Made by a program: the position numbers and the translations under genes. Below the pieces are notes generated by a model. That model had not been told where the DNA came from, did not search any database, and saw only the letters and a list, made by a program, of their open reading frames with translations. Shown here piece by piece: positions 43,745 through 52,949 of a stretch of 64,000 bases of DNA. The stretch is from Alphaproteobacteria bacterium (GTDB lineage Bacteria; Pseudomonadota; Alphaproteobacteria; UBA6615). The stretch covers positions 175,454 to 239,453 of the forward strand of contig JAALLF010000006.1 of NCBI GenBank assembly GCA_011087645.1, given 5' to 3'. The stretch's first letter is position 1; every line of letters begins with the position of its first letter.

Positions 43745-44803
43745 TCAGGACGCCTCTTCCTTCTTGGGCTCGAGCACGTCGTCGAGCTTTCGGGTGAGGT
43801 TTTCGAACGCCGCGCTGGGCAGCCAATAAACCCACTCACTGACCCGCTGGTTGATTTCGTCGACCGTCGCCCGCGCGGCCTTGGCCTCATCGGATTGATC
43901 GGTCGGGTCGCCGGTATAAGAGGCAGTGAACGTTGCCCAATTCTTTTTGTCGATATTGGCAAGCCGCACCGCGACCGTAACGCCGTCGAAGGTGGTCACC
44001 TTGGCGGTCTGGGCGTCGCCGGGTAACGGCAGGTCTCCCACCGGTTGGATGTCTTCCAGGTCAACATTTGCCAGAGCGCGGCTAATCGAGGTGACATTGC
44101 GCTTGTCGACGGTGCGGCCCTCGGGCGCATCGGCGAGCACGAAATCTTCGCTGTCGGGCGTCTCGCGCGATAGAACGACCGTCCCCTCGCCGCTGCTCAA
44201 CTCAACCCGTGCCACCGTGTTGGCGGGTACCGAGACGATCGAGCGTTCCAGCCACGGGACCAAGCGCGTCTGAACATTTGCGATACCGCTCACCAACCAC
44301 ACATTGGTGGTGTCGGGCTCACGGATATACGTCCCGCTCACAGAGCCGTCGATAAAGCGCGCGCTGGCACGACCGACAATTGCCTCGGCGAGGACCTTAT
44401 CCGAATCATCGGAAATTCGCACATAAGCCGATTCCGCGTTGATGCCATCAACATCGTCGACTTCGAGACGCGCAAATCGCTCAGGCAGCGACGTTTTACG
44501 TTCGATGTAGCGCATATCGGAAATGCTGACGATCAAGCGCCGTACATCGTTTGAATCGACCTGATAGTTGAACCGATCAGGAGTAGACCACGCCCCGTCA
44601 GCGCGCACCATCGAAAAAGAGCCGAAACGGCTTCTGACTTCGACCTTTGCCGCGGCGTCCGGATTGGCGCGCAGATCTGCGAAAACCGGCTCGCGTTCCA
44701 CTGGATCGAACTTCGCTGTCGGCCGATCCAGGACAACGAATGTTGCCAGCACCACCGTAATGACGGTGACGATCAGCCAGCCAAAAAATACGCGCGGGCT
44801 CAT
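43745..44803 (-). CDS. DUF4340 membrane-anchored protein of the Gld-type ABC operon
   Basis: About 352 residues from ATG 44803. One N-terminal helix (FGWLIVTVITVVLATFVVL) anchors a long periplasmic domain with repeated DUF4340 beta units (VEVRSRFGSFSMVRADGAWSTPDRFNYQVD; LRRLIVSISDMRYIERKTSLPERFARLEVDD; TYIREPDTTNVWLVSG). DUF4340 genes regularly follow GldA-F-G-like ABC genes, as here (19 bases after the GldG-like stop). The function is unknown; roles in cell envelope or surface export have been suggested for the group. Confidence 0.87.
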   Translation of the reverse strand: MSPRVFFGWLIVTVITVVLATFVVLDRPTAKFDPVEREPVFADLRANPDAAAKVEVRSRFGSFSMVRADGAWSTPDRFNYQVDSNDVRRLIVSISDMRYIERKTSLPERFARLEVDDVDGINAESAYVRISDDSDKVLAEAIVGRASARFIDGSVSGTYIREPDTTNVWLVSGIANVQTRLVPWLERSIVSVPANTVARVELSSGEGTVVLSRETPDSEDFVLADAPEGRTVDKRNVTSISRALANVDLEDIQPVGDLPLPGDAQTAKVTTFDGVTVAVRLANIDKKNWATFTASYTGDPTDQSDEAKAARATVDEINQRVSEWVYWLPSAAFENLTRKLDDVLEPKKEEAS

Positions 44804-44822
44804 ATCTATCCTTCTCCCCGTT

Positions 44823-46748
44823 CTAGTGCAGCGCTGCGCGATAGAACCGCGCCCGGCGCATCCGGCGCACCAACGCCAGCAACAGTGCAACAATCGCGAT
44901 GACCACCGGAACCGCCCAGATATTGATGACCCGCACCCGGTTCTCCAACGTTTCTACGTTGTTCCGCAGCGACCGCTGAACCTCGCGCAAATCGCGCCGG
45001 CTCTGCAGCATCTCGCCGCGGAAATTATCGATCTCATCCTGCTGTGCGGCGGTGAACGGAACACCGGTTGCCTGCTCTTCGCGCTGCAGTTCTTCGATGT
45101 TTTGCTCGATGGTGCCGATGCTGGCGAGTAACTCCTGCTCACGCGCACGGAACTTATCATCGGCATCCTGGCGCATCTCGGCGATAACCTCGAATGGCCG
45201 GACCGAGAAACCCCGGCCGCGCAGCCCGACGAGGGCCTGACTGCCACGCAAATTATCGAGCGCATTGATCGCGAAGTCGGCGTTGTTGGCGCTCGGCACC
45301 GTTAACCGCTGACCGGCGACGTCCTGCACTTGGGCCCAGTTGCGGTCGGCCAAGAAGTCGGCGTCGCCGACAATAATCGCGTTGAGCGGCACCTTGCTTT
45401 CCGACAAATGAGCAGCCTTTAGCGCCTCGGCATCCTCGGCCGCTTCAAGAACCTCAGCGGGCGGCCCATCGGGGAACGCGCTCTTGATATCGCCAGAGAC
45501 CCGGGCGGCGATCGCGTAGGATTTATCTTCCGGCTCGAACTTTTCGATCAACGCGATCGGATTGGGCTGCTGCGCGATGTCGAAGGCGCTCATCAAGTTC
45601 GAGTTCTTGGAAGTAAAGATCAAGGGTTCGAGCGTGGTCGTCGCCCCCTCGATCGGCAAAATCGCACCTGTCGAGCTGACAACAATACGCTGCAACTGGC
45701 TGCTGACGGTATCGCCTTGGGTGAAGCGTTCGCCCTGCAGCGTGAGCCAGGCGACATAGTCGACGGCAACCTGCTGACCGGACTCGGGATCGGGGAAGCC
45801 AACCCGCACCGCATCGTCGCTATTGCCGACAAACTGGCCGGCCGGCATTTCCACACCCCACGCCGCCATCAATGGCTGCATGGCCGCGATACCCACACCC
45901 GGCGGCGGTAGCTGCCCCGCCGCGGGTCCCGCCAGCGCCATCGATTCGGCAAACGGATCGACGAAGGCCAACACGCGGCCACCGTTCAACACGAACTGAT
46001 CGATATTGTAGGCCAGAGAATCGTTGATCGTATGAATCGCCGCGATCAGCAATACCTCGGTGTCTTCGGGGAGTTCCTTATCCTCGCGGTCCATAAAGCG
46101 AACGTCGAAAAACTGCTGCATCCCCTCGACGATAAGCCAGGGCTGGAAACTATCGAACTGGGTGCCTTGCAGCGGTAAATCCGAGAGCACTGCGACCCGC
46201 GCCTTATCGGGGTTCGCCAGATTATGAATCAGCCGGGTCAGATCATATTCCAGAAACGGGCTGCGCTCGGGCGCCAGATAGCCAATGGCATCCGCATCAT
46301 CGGTGCTGTTGGTTCCCGCCACGCCGAAATAGACCAATTCGCCCGACTGGTCGAAGGGTAGGCCCTGCAGGCCGTCGCTCACGGCTAAATCTTCTTCCGG
46401 CGAAAACGGCTCCGGATCGAATACCTGGAAGCGCACATTACCGCCCGACAGGCGCTCATATTCGCCCAACAATTCCGACACCCGCGTGGAGTGGCGGGCA
46501 ATGTCGGGGCCGATTTCGTTGAACCGCCGCGAATAGTACAAACGCACATCGATCGGCTCATCGATTGCCGCGAGCAAGTCCTTGGTGCCGTCCGACAGGG
46601 TGAACAGCTCGTCCTCGGTGAGGTCGAGGCGGCTGGCGGTAAACGCGGTATTGATCAGCGCATTGAAGGCGAGGAAAAAAACGATCGCCAGACCGATGCT
46701 GAGCGTGGCCAGCACACTACGGTCGGCATTTTTTATTTTATCGATCAT
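44823..46748 (-). CDS. GldG-like periplasmic/membrane component of an ABC system
   Basis: 641 residues. An N-terminal helix (VLATLSIGLAIVFFLAFNALI) is followed by ABC_transp_aux/GldG segments (RLDLTEDELFTLSDGTKDLL; PIDVRLYYSRRFNEIGPDIARH; ARVAVLSDLPLQGTQFDSFQPWLIVEGM), a coiled coil (about 545-605) and a C-terminal helix (IWAVPVVIAIVALLLALVRRMRR). In Bacteroidetes GldG works with GldA and GldF in gliding; in proteobacteria the role is unknown. It starts three bases after the permease gene. Confidence 0.88.
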   Translation of the reverse strand: MIDKIKNADRSVLATLSIGLAIVFFLAFNALINTAFTASRLDLTEDELFTLSDGTKDLLAAIDEPIDVRLYYSRRFNEIGPDIARHSTRVSELLGEYERLSGGNVRFQVFDPEPFSPEEDLAVSDGLQGLPFDQSGELVYFGVAGTNSTDDADAIGYLAPERSPFLEYDLTRLIHNLANPDKARVAVLSDLPLQGTQFDSFQPWLIVEGMQQFFDVRFMDREDKELPEDTEVLLIAAIHTINDSLAYNIDQFVLNGGRVLAFVDPFAESMALAGPAAGQLPPPGVGIAAMQPLMAAWGVEMPAGQFVGNSDDAVRVGFPDPESGQQVAVDYVAWLTLQGERFTQGDTVSSQLQRIVVSSTGAILPIEGATTTLEPLIFTSKNSNLMSAFDIAQQPNPIALIEKFEPEDKSYAIAARVSGDIKSAFPDGPPAEVLEAAEDAEALKAAHLSESKVPLNAIIVGDADFLADRNWAQVQDVAGQRLTVPSANNADFAINALDNLRGSQALVGLRGRGFSVRPFEVIAEMRQDADDKFRAREQELLASIGTIEQNIEELQREEQATGVPFTAAQQDEIDNFRGEMLQSRRDLREVQRSLRNNVETLENRVRVINIWAVPVVIAIVALLLALVRRMRRARFYRAALH

Positions 46749-46751
46749 CTT

Positions 46752-47486
46752 CTACGAACTCTTTTTGATTTCGACAATCGCGGTATTGATGAATAACGCC
46801 ACACCGATCACCGAGGCGAAAAACAGAATGTCGCGCACATCGATTACGCCTTGCGACAAATCACCAAAGTTGGTGAGAAAGCTCAGCTCGGCGACGGCGT
46901 CGACGAATTTCGGCGGCGCCCAGGCGCGGAAGAACGACTGCACCAGTTCGACACCGCTCATTAGGAAGACGAAACCGATAACCGCCGACAGCACGAAGGC
47001 GACCACCTGGTTCTTGGTCAGGGCCGACACGCTTGCGCTCAGCGCCAGGAAACCGCCGGCCATCAACCAACTTCCCACATAGGCGGTGACGATCACGCCA
47101 TTGTCGGGATTGCCCAGAAAATTAACGGTAATCCAAATCGGAAATGTCAACGCCAAGGCAATGCCGGCGAATATCCACGCCGCAACAAATTTTCCGATGA
47201 CCGCCTGGCCGGTCGATATGGGCAGGGTCATCAAAAATTCCATGGTGCCGGACTTGCGCTCCTCGGCCCACAGCCGCATGCCCACCGCCGGTATTAGGAA
47301 CAGGTAGAGATAGGGGTGATAGATAAAGAAGACCTGCAAATCAGCTTGGCCGCGTTCGAGCCAATTTCCGAAAAAGAAAGTTAAGCCGCCGGCCAACGCC
47401 AAGAAGATGACGATAAACACGTAGGCGACGGGCGATGTGAAATAGGCTGATAGTTCGCGCCGACAGATGATCCAGGAATTACGCAT
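46752..47486 (-). CDS. ABC-2 type permease (GldF-like)
   Basis: 244 residues, six helices. ELSAYFTSPVAYVFIVIFLALAG and AEERKSGTMEFLMTLPISTGQAVIGKF are the ABC-2/GldF signature, followed by VTAYVGSWLMAGGFLALSASVSALTKNQVVAFV. It forms the membrane channel with the ATPase encoded just upstream (8-base overlap) and the GldG-like subunit downstream. Confidence 0.92.
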   Translation of the reverse strand: MRNSWIICRRELSAYFTSPVAYVFIVIFLALAGGLTFFFGNWLERGQADLQVFFIYHPYLYLFLIPAVGMRLWAEERKSGTMEFLMTLPISTGQAVIGKFVAAWIFAGIALALTFPIWITVNFLGNPDNGVIVTAYVGSWLMAGGFLALSASVSALTKNQVVAFVLSAVIGFVFLMSGVELVQSFFRAWAPPKFVDAVAELSFLTNFGDLSQGVIDVRDILFFASVIGVALFINTAIVEIKKSS

Positions 47487-48474
47487 GATCTGCTTCCTCT
47501 TTCATTGTTGCGCCCCCTACGTCGTCCCCTGGTCCGCCAATCGTGAGGTCGCGAAACACGTCCTCCAGACGTCCTTTTTCAACAAACATTTCCGAAACGG
47601 CCAGACCATTATCATCGAGCGCGGCGCGCACCGGCCCAATGATATCGCCCCCATCAACCGGGAACGCCACCAGTTCGCTCAACCCGCTGGACTGGATTAC
47701 CTGCTCAACCGAACGAACGCCGCTAATTTCGTGCAATATCGACATGCAGCGTTCGGCGCCGTCCGGGGTGACTCGAATGCCGACGGCATTGTGGAACCGC
47801 GATCGCTCTTCGAGCTGCGACGGCATCTGGTCGGCAACGATGCGCCCTTGTGAAATGATGATCGCGCGGCTGCACACCGCATCGACTTCTTCCAGAATAT
47901 GGGTCGAGATAATGATCGCCTTGGTGCTCGACATGCGGTCGAGCAGTTCGCGCACCTCGTGCTTTTGGTTGGGATCGAGGCCGTCGGTCGGCTCATCAAG
48001 CACCAAAACATCGGGGTCGTGAATAATCGCCTGCGCCAAACCAACCCGTCGCTTATAGCCTTTCGACAGGGTCTCGATCGGTTGGTGCAGCACGCGCTCC
48101 AGATGCAGGCTTTCGACCGCATGGTCTATTCCGTTTCGCCGCTGTTCGCGCGAGAGCTGGCGCACATCGCTGACAAAGTTCAACAGGCTGTGGGGCGTCA
48201 TTTCGCCATATAGAGGCGCCCCTTCGGGCAGATAGCCGATACGCCGCTTAATCTCTATCGGATGCTGACGAACGTCGTTGCCGCAAACTTTGATAGCGCC
48301 CGAAGTCGGCGACAGATAGCCGGTGGCCATCTTCATGGTCGTCGACTTGCCAGCGCCGTTCGGTCCCAGAAAACCCAGAACTTCGCCGCGATCGACCGAA
48401 AATGAAATATTGTCGACAGCGGTGATCGGACCGAACCTTTTGGTCAAGCCTTCGATTTCCAACAATCTATCCAC
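47479..48474 (-). CDS. ABC transporter ATPase (GldA/CcmA-like)
   Basis: 331 residues. Walker A GPNGAGKST, Q-loop IGYLPEGAPLYGEMT, signature LSKGYKRRVGLAQA, Walker B VLVLDEPTDGLDP and H-loop IISTHILEEV are all intact. A C-terminal extension (about 225-331) has the DUF4162-like regulatory region of GldA/NatA ATPases. It is the first gene of a four-gene operon (ATPase, permease, GldG-like, DUF4340), possibly with the SDR downstream. Confidence 0.93.
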   Translation of the reverse strand: MDRLLEIEGLTKRFGPITAVDNISFSVDRGEVLGFLGPNGAGKSTTMKMATGYLSPTSGAIKVCGNDVRQHPIEIKRRIGYLPEGAPLYGEMTPHSLLNFVSDVRQLSREQRRNGIDHAVESLHLERVLHQPIETLSKGYKRRVGLAQAIIHDPDVLVLDEPTDGLDPNQKHEVRELLDRMSSTKAIIISTHILEEVDAVCSRAIIISQGRIVADQMPSQLEERSRFHNAVGIRVTPDGAERCMSILHEISGVRSVEQVIQSSGLSELVAFPVDGGDIIGPVRAALDDNGLAVSEMFVEKGRLEDVFRDLTIGGPGDDVGGATMKEEADHA

Positions 48475-48773
48475 GATTTATCCGCTCCCTAGAACTCTTG
48501 TGGGTCTTCGTTTCTTGCTCGCCTAAGCGATTCTCGCCGGATGCCACCGGATCACCTTATTCGTGAAATTTTTCACGATTTAATCGTTTCCCGCCGTTCT
48601 TTCAAGACCGTTACGGTTAACCAAATCCGCGTTTAAGCGCCCCTTGCAACACCCATTTGCAAGCAGGCATCGGCTATTCCTATCTGGTGTCTGTTCGGCA
48701 CGCGAGGGTACGCGATGAAGAGCGCTAATGCGCATTCTACACGGTAAATTGAATTTCCGCGCTACCGGCCTTT
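48475..48773. promoter_or_regulatory. Upstream region of the Gld-type operon with two perfect dyads
   Basis: 299 bases without a gene. A perfect 18-base dyad TCGTGAAA-TT-TTTCACGA lies at 48561-48578, about 90 bases upstream of the ABC ATPase start. A second dyad, CTTGCAA (48643-48649) and TTGCAAG (48657-48663), is spaced by seven bases. Neither has a following T-run on the - strand, so they look more like operators or hairpins than terminators. Confidence 0.4.
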
Positions 48774-49508
48774 CTACGGGTAGACACAGCTACGGCCGGC
48801 AATTTCGGCGAAAGACCGGTTACCAGCAATGATGCTGAAGCGGTATTCGCGGTCACCAACCACCACCGCATGGTGCAGCGGCAGGACCCCGACCGTCGAT
48901 GTGGTTTCTCCCCCCGGTCGAGTGAAATACACGGTGACGGGTTTGGCCGGATCGAACCAGGCTTCAGGGCGTCCGCCGGTATTGACTTCCGAATCACCGA
49001 TGGCGGTGACGACGATGGCGCTATCGGCGAACGACACCGTGTCGTTGGCCCCGGAATAAACCGGATTTTGCACCACAAAACGCCGCGTTTCCGGCAAGGG
49101 CTCGCAGATATCACGTTCCTGCGCCAGGCCAATGACCTCGGTCAACCGCTTGCGGGACACACCGTTGCCCACGCGGGACTGAATGATCTTTAATAATGCC
49201 GCATCATCCGCCGTCGGTACTTCGGTTTCGTAACGTTCGCGCCATTGGGCCACCAAACCCCGTTCCTCGCGCAGCGCGGTTTCCAACCCAGTAATATCGG
49301 TCTGCAGTTGCGCGTTCGCGGAATTGGCCTGCGCCAGTTGGGACTCCAACACGGCAACGTCCTTGCGCGCCAACTCAGTCCCGAAATCCCAGGCATAATA
49401 ACCCGCGGCGATCGCCACCGCGATCACAAATAACCACCGCAACAGCAACAGCATCATCCGCCCCTGCCGGCGACGGCGATTGCGGCTTTCTGAAAGTCCT
49501 AACGACAT
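48774..49508 (-). CDS. Membrane-anchored coiled-coil protein of unknown function
   Basis: 244 residues. A basic N-terminus (RNRRRRQGR) and one helix (LLLRWLFVIAVAIAAGYYAW) lead to a coiled coil (about 50-98, LESQLAQANSANAQLQTDIT, then LETALREERGLVAQWRERYE) and a C-terminal beta-rich domain (about 110-244) with two cysteines (DICEPLP, RSCVYP). Orientation rules place the C-terminus in the periplasm. No family is recognised. It is a single gene between the Gld-type operon and the TauE gene on the same strand. Confidence 0.8.
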   Translation of the reverse strand: MSLGLSESRNRRRRQGRMMLLLLRWLFVIAVAIAAGYYAWDFGTELARKDVAVLESQLAQANSANAQLQTDITGLETALREERGLVAQWRERYETEVPTADDAALLKIIQSRVGNGVSRKRLTEVIGLAQERDICEPLPETRRFVVQNPVYSGANDTVSFADSAIVVTAIGDSEVNTGGRPEAWFDPAKPVTVYFTRPGGETTSTVGVLPLHHAVVVGDREYRFSIIAGNRSFAEIAGRSCVYP

Positions 49509-49537
49509 GATGCGGTCCCGCTACGCCCGATTAACGC

Positions 49538-50452
49538 CTAAAATATACCAAGCTGACGCAAAACGATAAATCCAATTGCGAGGCCAATAATTCCAAACAG
49601 GATGGCGATGATTTTTTCCATGGTGCGCTGGGGAATCTTACCCTGCAGACGCGGACCGATCTGGCCACCGATGATCACCGCCGGCACCGTATAGACCACC
49701 AGATTCCATGGTATCGCGTTCACCCCGCCGCCAGCCATGAGGGCTGTAACCTGAGCAAACGACGCCGAGGCGATGGTGACAATTACGGTGAACACCGAAG
49801 TCGCGGCGGCGACGGCCACTGGAACCCGGTTGCGTTTGACCAATTGGGAAATAATGACTTCGCCAATACCAACTCCGAGTAAACCCGTCAGGAACCCACC
49901 GATGCTCGTTGCCACGGCACCGACAGCCCCAACCCGCGGTTTGCGATACTGGTAGGTTGTACCGTCGCTACCGGTCACACTCATCATGGGCCGGTCGTCG
50001 GTCACCGCGGCGGCGCCAACGGATTGCGGCTCGGCGACTTTTTCCGGGGGCGTATGGCGCAAAATGATCGGGCAAAGCACGAGCATCAGAAGCGCATAAG
50101 CCGCCTTAAGGAATACATCCTGCGATTCCAGAGCCGCCAGCAATAAGGCGCCGATAATAGCGATCGGAACCGACACCATGAGAAACGGCACAGCGCTACG
50201 AAAATCGATTAATTTTTTTCGGTAATAGCCTATAAAACCAGAAGAAAATCCGAATACCTCTGTCAGCAACGCCGAGCCAATTGCGGCTGCGGTCGATTCC
50301 AATGGGTATTGTGGACCGAGGATTGGAAAGATGATCACGAAGATCGGAATGAACAGGGCCGCACCACCGATGCCGCTGAGCATCGCCGTGGTGGCAACCC
50401 CCATCGCGATGGGAAACATGAACCAATATTGTACCCAGTCCAACTCAGCCAT
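49538..50452 (-). CDS. TauE/SafE family membrane permease
   Basis: 304 residues with eight or so hydrophobic helices. It has two TauE/SafE repeat halves, with GIGGAALFIPIFVIIFP, the repeated start GSALLTEVFGFSSGFIGYYRKKLIDF, and GFLTGLLGVGIGEVIISQLV with VAAATSVFTVIVT. The family exports sulfite, sulfoacetate or other organosulfonates, or imports small anions. A soluble loop sits between the halves (about 135-175). The substrate is unknown. It lies 29 bases from the coiled-coil gene. Confidence 0.92.
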   Translation of the reverse strand: MAELDWVQYWFMFPIAMGVATTAMLSGIGGAALFIPIFVIIFPILGPQYPLESTAAAIGSALLTEVFGFSSGFIGYYRKKLIDFRSAVPFLMVSVPIAIIGALLLAALESQDVFLKAAYALLMLVLCPIILRHTPPEKVAEPQSVGAAAVTDDRPMMSVTGSDGTTYQYRKPRVGAVGAVATSIGGFLTGLLGVGIGEVIISQLVKRNRVPVAVAAATSVFTVIVTIASASFAQVTALMAGGGVNAIPWNLVVYTVPAVIIGGQIGPRLQGKIPQRTMEKIIAILFGIIGLAIGFIVLRQLGIF

Positions 50453-50695
50453 GTCGTCCTATCCGCCTGTTCTCAAACTTAGGGTTCTGCCGCCCAATTG
50501 TCGTACTCGGCGCCGAAACGCCCAACGAAGCGCGGCAAGCTAACGTGTGACACGCAGAAAATCCACGCGCAATTCAGTGATTAATCTCCCATTCGCGCGA
50601 AGCGGTTGACTGAAACGCCCGAAGCAGGAAAGCTCCGGCGAAATTAGGACACAAGCAAATCAGAGCCGCCAAAAGCGGCCCAGCAGGGGGAAATC

Positions 50696-51601
50696 ATGAC
50701 AATACGCTTCGATAATCGGGTCGCCATCGTCACCGGCGCTGGCCACGGGCTGGGCCGCAGCTACGCATTGGCGCTCGCGGCGCGCGGCGCCAAGGTGGTC
50801 GTCAACGATATTGGCGGGGCGATCGACGGCAGCGGTGGCTCGCAGAGCCCGGCGGAGGCCGTGGTCGCCGACATCGTCGCGGCCGGCGGCGAAGCGGTAC
50901 CCAACTATGACAGCGTCGCCGACCGGGACAGCGCGGCCAATATCGTGCAGACCGCGGTCGACGCCTTCGGCACCGTCGATATTTTGATCAACAATGCGGG
51001 CATCGTGCGCGACAAGTCGTTCCACAAGATAGAACTCGACGATTACGAATTCGTTATGCAGGTGCATATGCTGGGCACCGTCTATGTCACCCACGCCGCC
51101 TTCCCTATTATGCGCGAGAAGGATTACGGCCGCATTCTAATGGTGACGTCGAGCGCCGGCATCTACGGCAATTTCGGCCAGTCCAACTACGGCGCCGCCA
51201 AGATGGGCGTGATCGGTCTGATGAACACGCTCAAGGTCGAGAGCTCACGCAACAACATCATGATCAACACCATGGCCCCCCTAGCGGCGACGCGCATCGC
51301 CGAACCGTCGGGTATCTTCAACGAATACGACCCCGAGCTGGTCACCCCCGACGCGGTCACCGCCATGGTCACCTATCTGGTCAGCGAAGACTGCACCGAC
51401 AGCGGCAACATCATCGCCGCCACCGCGGGTTATTATTCCAAGGTCCATGTGGTCGAAAGCGCCGGCCTACGCGTCGACCCGCGCGTGCCCATCACGCCAG
51501 AGCAACTCGGCGATCAATGGGGCGACATCACCGAGATGCGCGACCCCAAACCCTATTTCGACGCAGTCGAGCATCTGCGCGCGAAGATGGCGAAGGAATA
51601 G
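50696..51601 (+). CDS. SDR dehydrogenase, (3R)-hydroxyacyl-CoA dehydrogenase-like
   Basis: 301 residues with a GGGGGA ribosome site. The cofactor motif is TGAGHGLGRSYALALAARGA, then VVNDIGGAIDGSGGS, a long loop typical of the multifunctional-enzyme-2 (HSD17B4) SDR domain. NNAGIVRDKSF, SSAGIYGNFGQSNYGAAK (Ser, Tyr and Lys catalytic) and the C-terminal region complete it. Family members oxidise 3-hydroxyacyl-CoA intermediates in side-chain or fatty-acid beta-oxidation. It heads the catabolic region but stands alone on the + strand. Confidence 0.9.
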   Translation: MTIRFDNRVAIVTGAGHGLGRSYALALAARGAKVVVNDIGGAIDGSGGSQSPAEAVVADIVAAGGEAVPNYDSVADRDSAANIVQTAVDAFGTVDILINNAGIVRDKSFHKIELDDYEFVMQVHMLGTVYVTHAAFPIMREKDYGRILMVTSSAGIYGNFGQSNYGAAKMGVIGLMNTLKVESSRNNIMINTMAPLAATRIAEPSGIFNEYDPELVTPDAVTAMVTYLVSEDCTDSGNIIAATAGYYSKVHVVESAGLRVDPRVPITPEQLGDQWGDITEMRDPKPYFDAVEHLRAKMAKE

Positions 51602-51619
51602 GCGGGTCGGAACGCCAAG

Positions 51620-51754
51620 CCCCTCATCCTGAGCTTGTCGAAGGACGAGGGGCGCGGTGGCCTATCCTTGTGCTGATCTTTGCCATAGCGAAAGCGACGC
51701 AAGACTGAGTATGTAGCCCGGTGTCCTCGTCCTTCGACAAGCTCAGGATGAGGA
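51620..51754. repeat. Inverted pair of the dispersed palindromic repeat
   Basis: Reverse copy 51620-51652 and forward copy 51722-51754 around a 69-base unique spacer. Each has longer self-complementary ends than other loci: CCCCTC/GAGGGG in the first copy and GTCCTCGTCC/GGATGAGGAC in the second. The core is TTCGACAAGCTCAGGATG. It lies between two convergent genes. Confidence 0.9.
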
Positions 51755-51795
51755 CACCTGCAGCGGCACGTTAGCGCAGTTGTGTTTCTGCGTAT

Positions 51796-52761
51796 TCATT
51801 GACCTGTGGCGTAACCCCGCAGATGCACCTTCAAAAACGCGCCGCCCTCGGCGATCGAGGCGCGGGAGCGGTCGTAGAGGCGCTGCCACATCCACACAAA
51901 ATGGGTGACGCCTTCCTCGATCTTGAACGTATGGGGCACCCCCGCCGCTTCCAACCGCGCAACCAGGGCGCGGTTGTCGTCGATCAACGGATCGAGATCG
52001 CCGACCATCACCCAGGTCGGCGCCAGGCCAGATAGGTCGGCATAGAGCGGCGCCAGGCGCGGGTCTTTTAGGTCCACATCCTGGCCGTCGATATAGCCGT
52101 CCCAGATCCACTGCATCTGCGCAACGGTCAGGCCATAAGTGCCATCGCCGATCTCCCGCCAGGCGGGCGTGTCCACATCGACCCAGTAGACCCCGTAGAC
52201 CAGGGCCAGGGCGCGCACCGCGCCGGTGTTTTTGAGCTCAGCGCCGGCATAAAGCCCAAGCGTCGCGCCGGCGGAATCCCCGGCGAAGGCAATGCGCGTC
52301 GGGTCGAGGCCGTGCGCCGCCCCTTCCGCCAAAACCCAGTTCGCCGCCGCCATGGTCTCATCGACCGGCACCGGGAAGCGGTATTCCGGCCACAGGCGGT
52401 ACTCGACGCTGGCCACCGCGCAGCCGGTCTCCATCGCCAAGCGCCGGCAGATCTGGTCGTAGGCCGCGACATGGCCGGTCCACCAGCCGCCGCCATGAAT
52501 GAACACGGTCACCGGCGCCGGGCGCTCGTCGGTCGGGAAATAGAGCCGCAGCCCGACCGGCCCATGGGGCCCCGGCACGGACACGTCCTCGACCGCATGC
52601 ATGGCGATCTCGCCGTCGGGCTGATTGAGATAGGCGTAATAGCGTTCGCGCGCGGCACGCGCTTCGATGACGCCAACATCGGCGGGGTCGGGCAAGGCCG
52701 CGCCGGCGGCTTTAAGTTCATCGAAGACCGCTTGCAGGCCAGGATCAACGGGTGACGGCAT
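51796..52761 (-). CDS. Alpha/beta hydrolase of the hormone-sensitive-lipase family
   Basis: About 321 residues from ATG 52761, which has a GGGGAGA ribosome site. HSL-type motifs are HGGGWWTGH (oxyanion hole), GDSAGATLGLYA (nucleophile Ser), DPLIDDN (Asp) and GVTHFVWMW (His). An N-terminal cap of about 60 residues is present. These are carboxylesterases or lactone hydrolases acting on small esters. It is on the same strand as the SDR, CoA ligase, hydrolase and dehydrogenase genes that follow upstream, so it may supply their substrate. Confidence 0.92.
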   Translation of the reverse strand: MPSPVDPGLQAVFDELKAAGAALPDPADVGVIEARAARERYYAYLNQPDGEIAMHAVEDVSVPGPHGPVGLRLYFPTDERPAPVTVFIHGGGWWTGHVAAYDQICRRLAMETGCAVASVEYRLWPEYRFPVPVDETMAAANWVLAEGAAHGLDPTRIAFAGDSAGATLGLYAGAELKNTGAVRALALVYGVYWVDVDTPAWREIGDGTYGLTVAQMQWIWDGYIDGQDVDLKDPRLAPLYADLSGLAPTWVMVGDLDPLIDDNRALVARLEAAGVPHTFKIEEGVTHFVWMWQRLYDRSRASIAEGGAFLKVHLRGYATGQ

Positions 52762-52829
52762 GGTGGTTCTCCCCAATTCTATCTCTACTGCTCATTCAAA
52801 TCTTTTTGGTGGAAGAGCATGGCGTTTAG

Positions 52830-52945
52830 CCCCTCTCCCCCGGGAGAGGGGTTGGGGTGAGGAGACAATTCCAACGGCAAATACGAAACGATTATGTCCC
52901 CTCACCCGGCTCACTCCGCTCACCACCCTCTCCCCAAGGAGAGGG
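52830..52945. repeat. Second repeat family: CCCTCTCCCC-type inverted repeat
   Basis: A hairpin CCCCTCTCCC-CC-GGGAGAGGGG (52830-52851), followed by TTGGGGTGAGGAG, pairs with a reverse unit at 52898-52945 (CCCCTCACCC, then CCCTCTCCCCAAGGAGAGGG). It differs in sequence from the TTCGACAAGCTCAGGATG family. Similar elements are widespread in proteobacteria (recollection). It lies between the hydrolase start and the SDR end. Confidence 0.88.
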
Positions 52946-52949
52946 TAAG

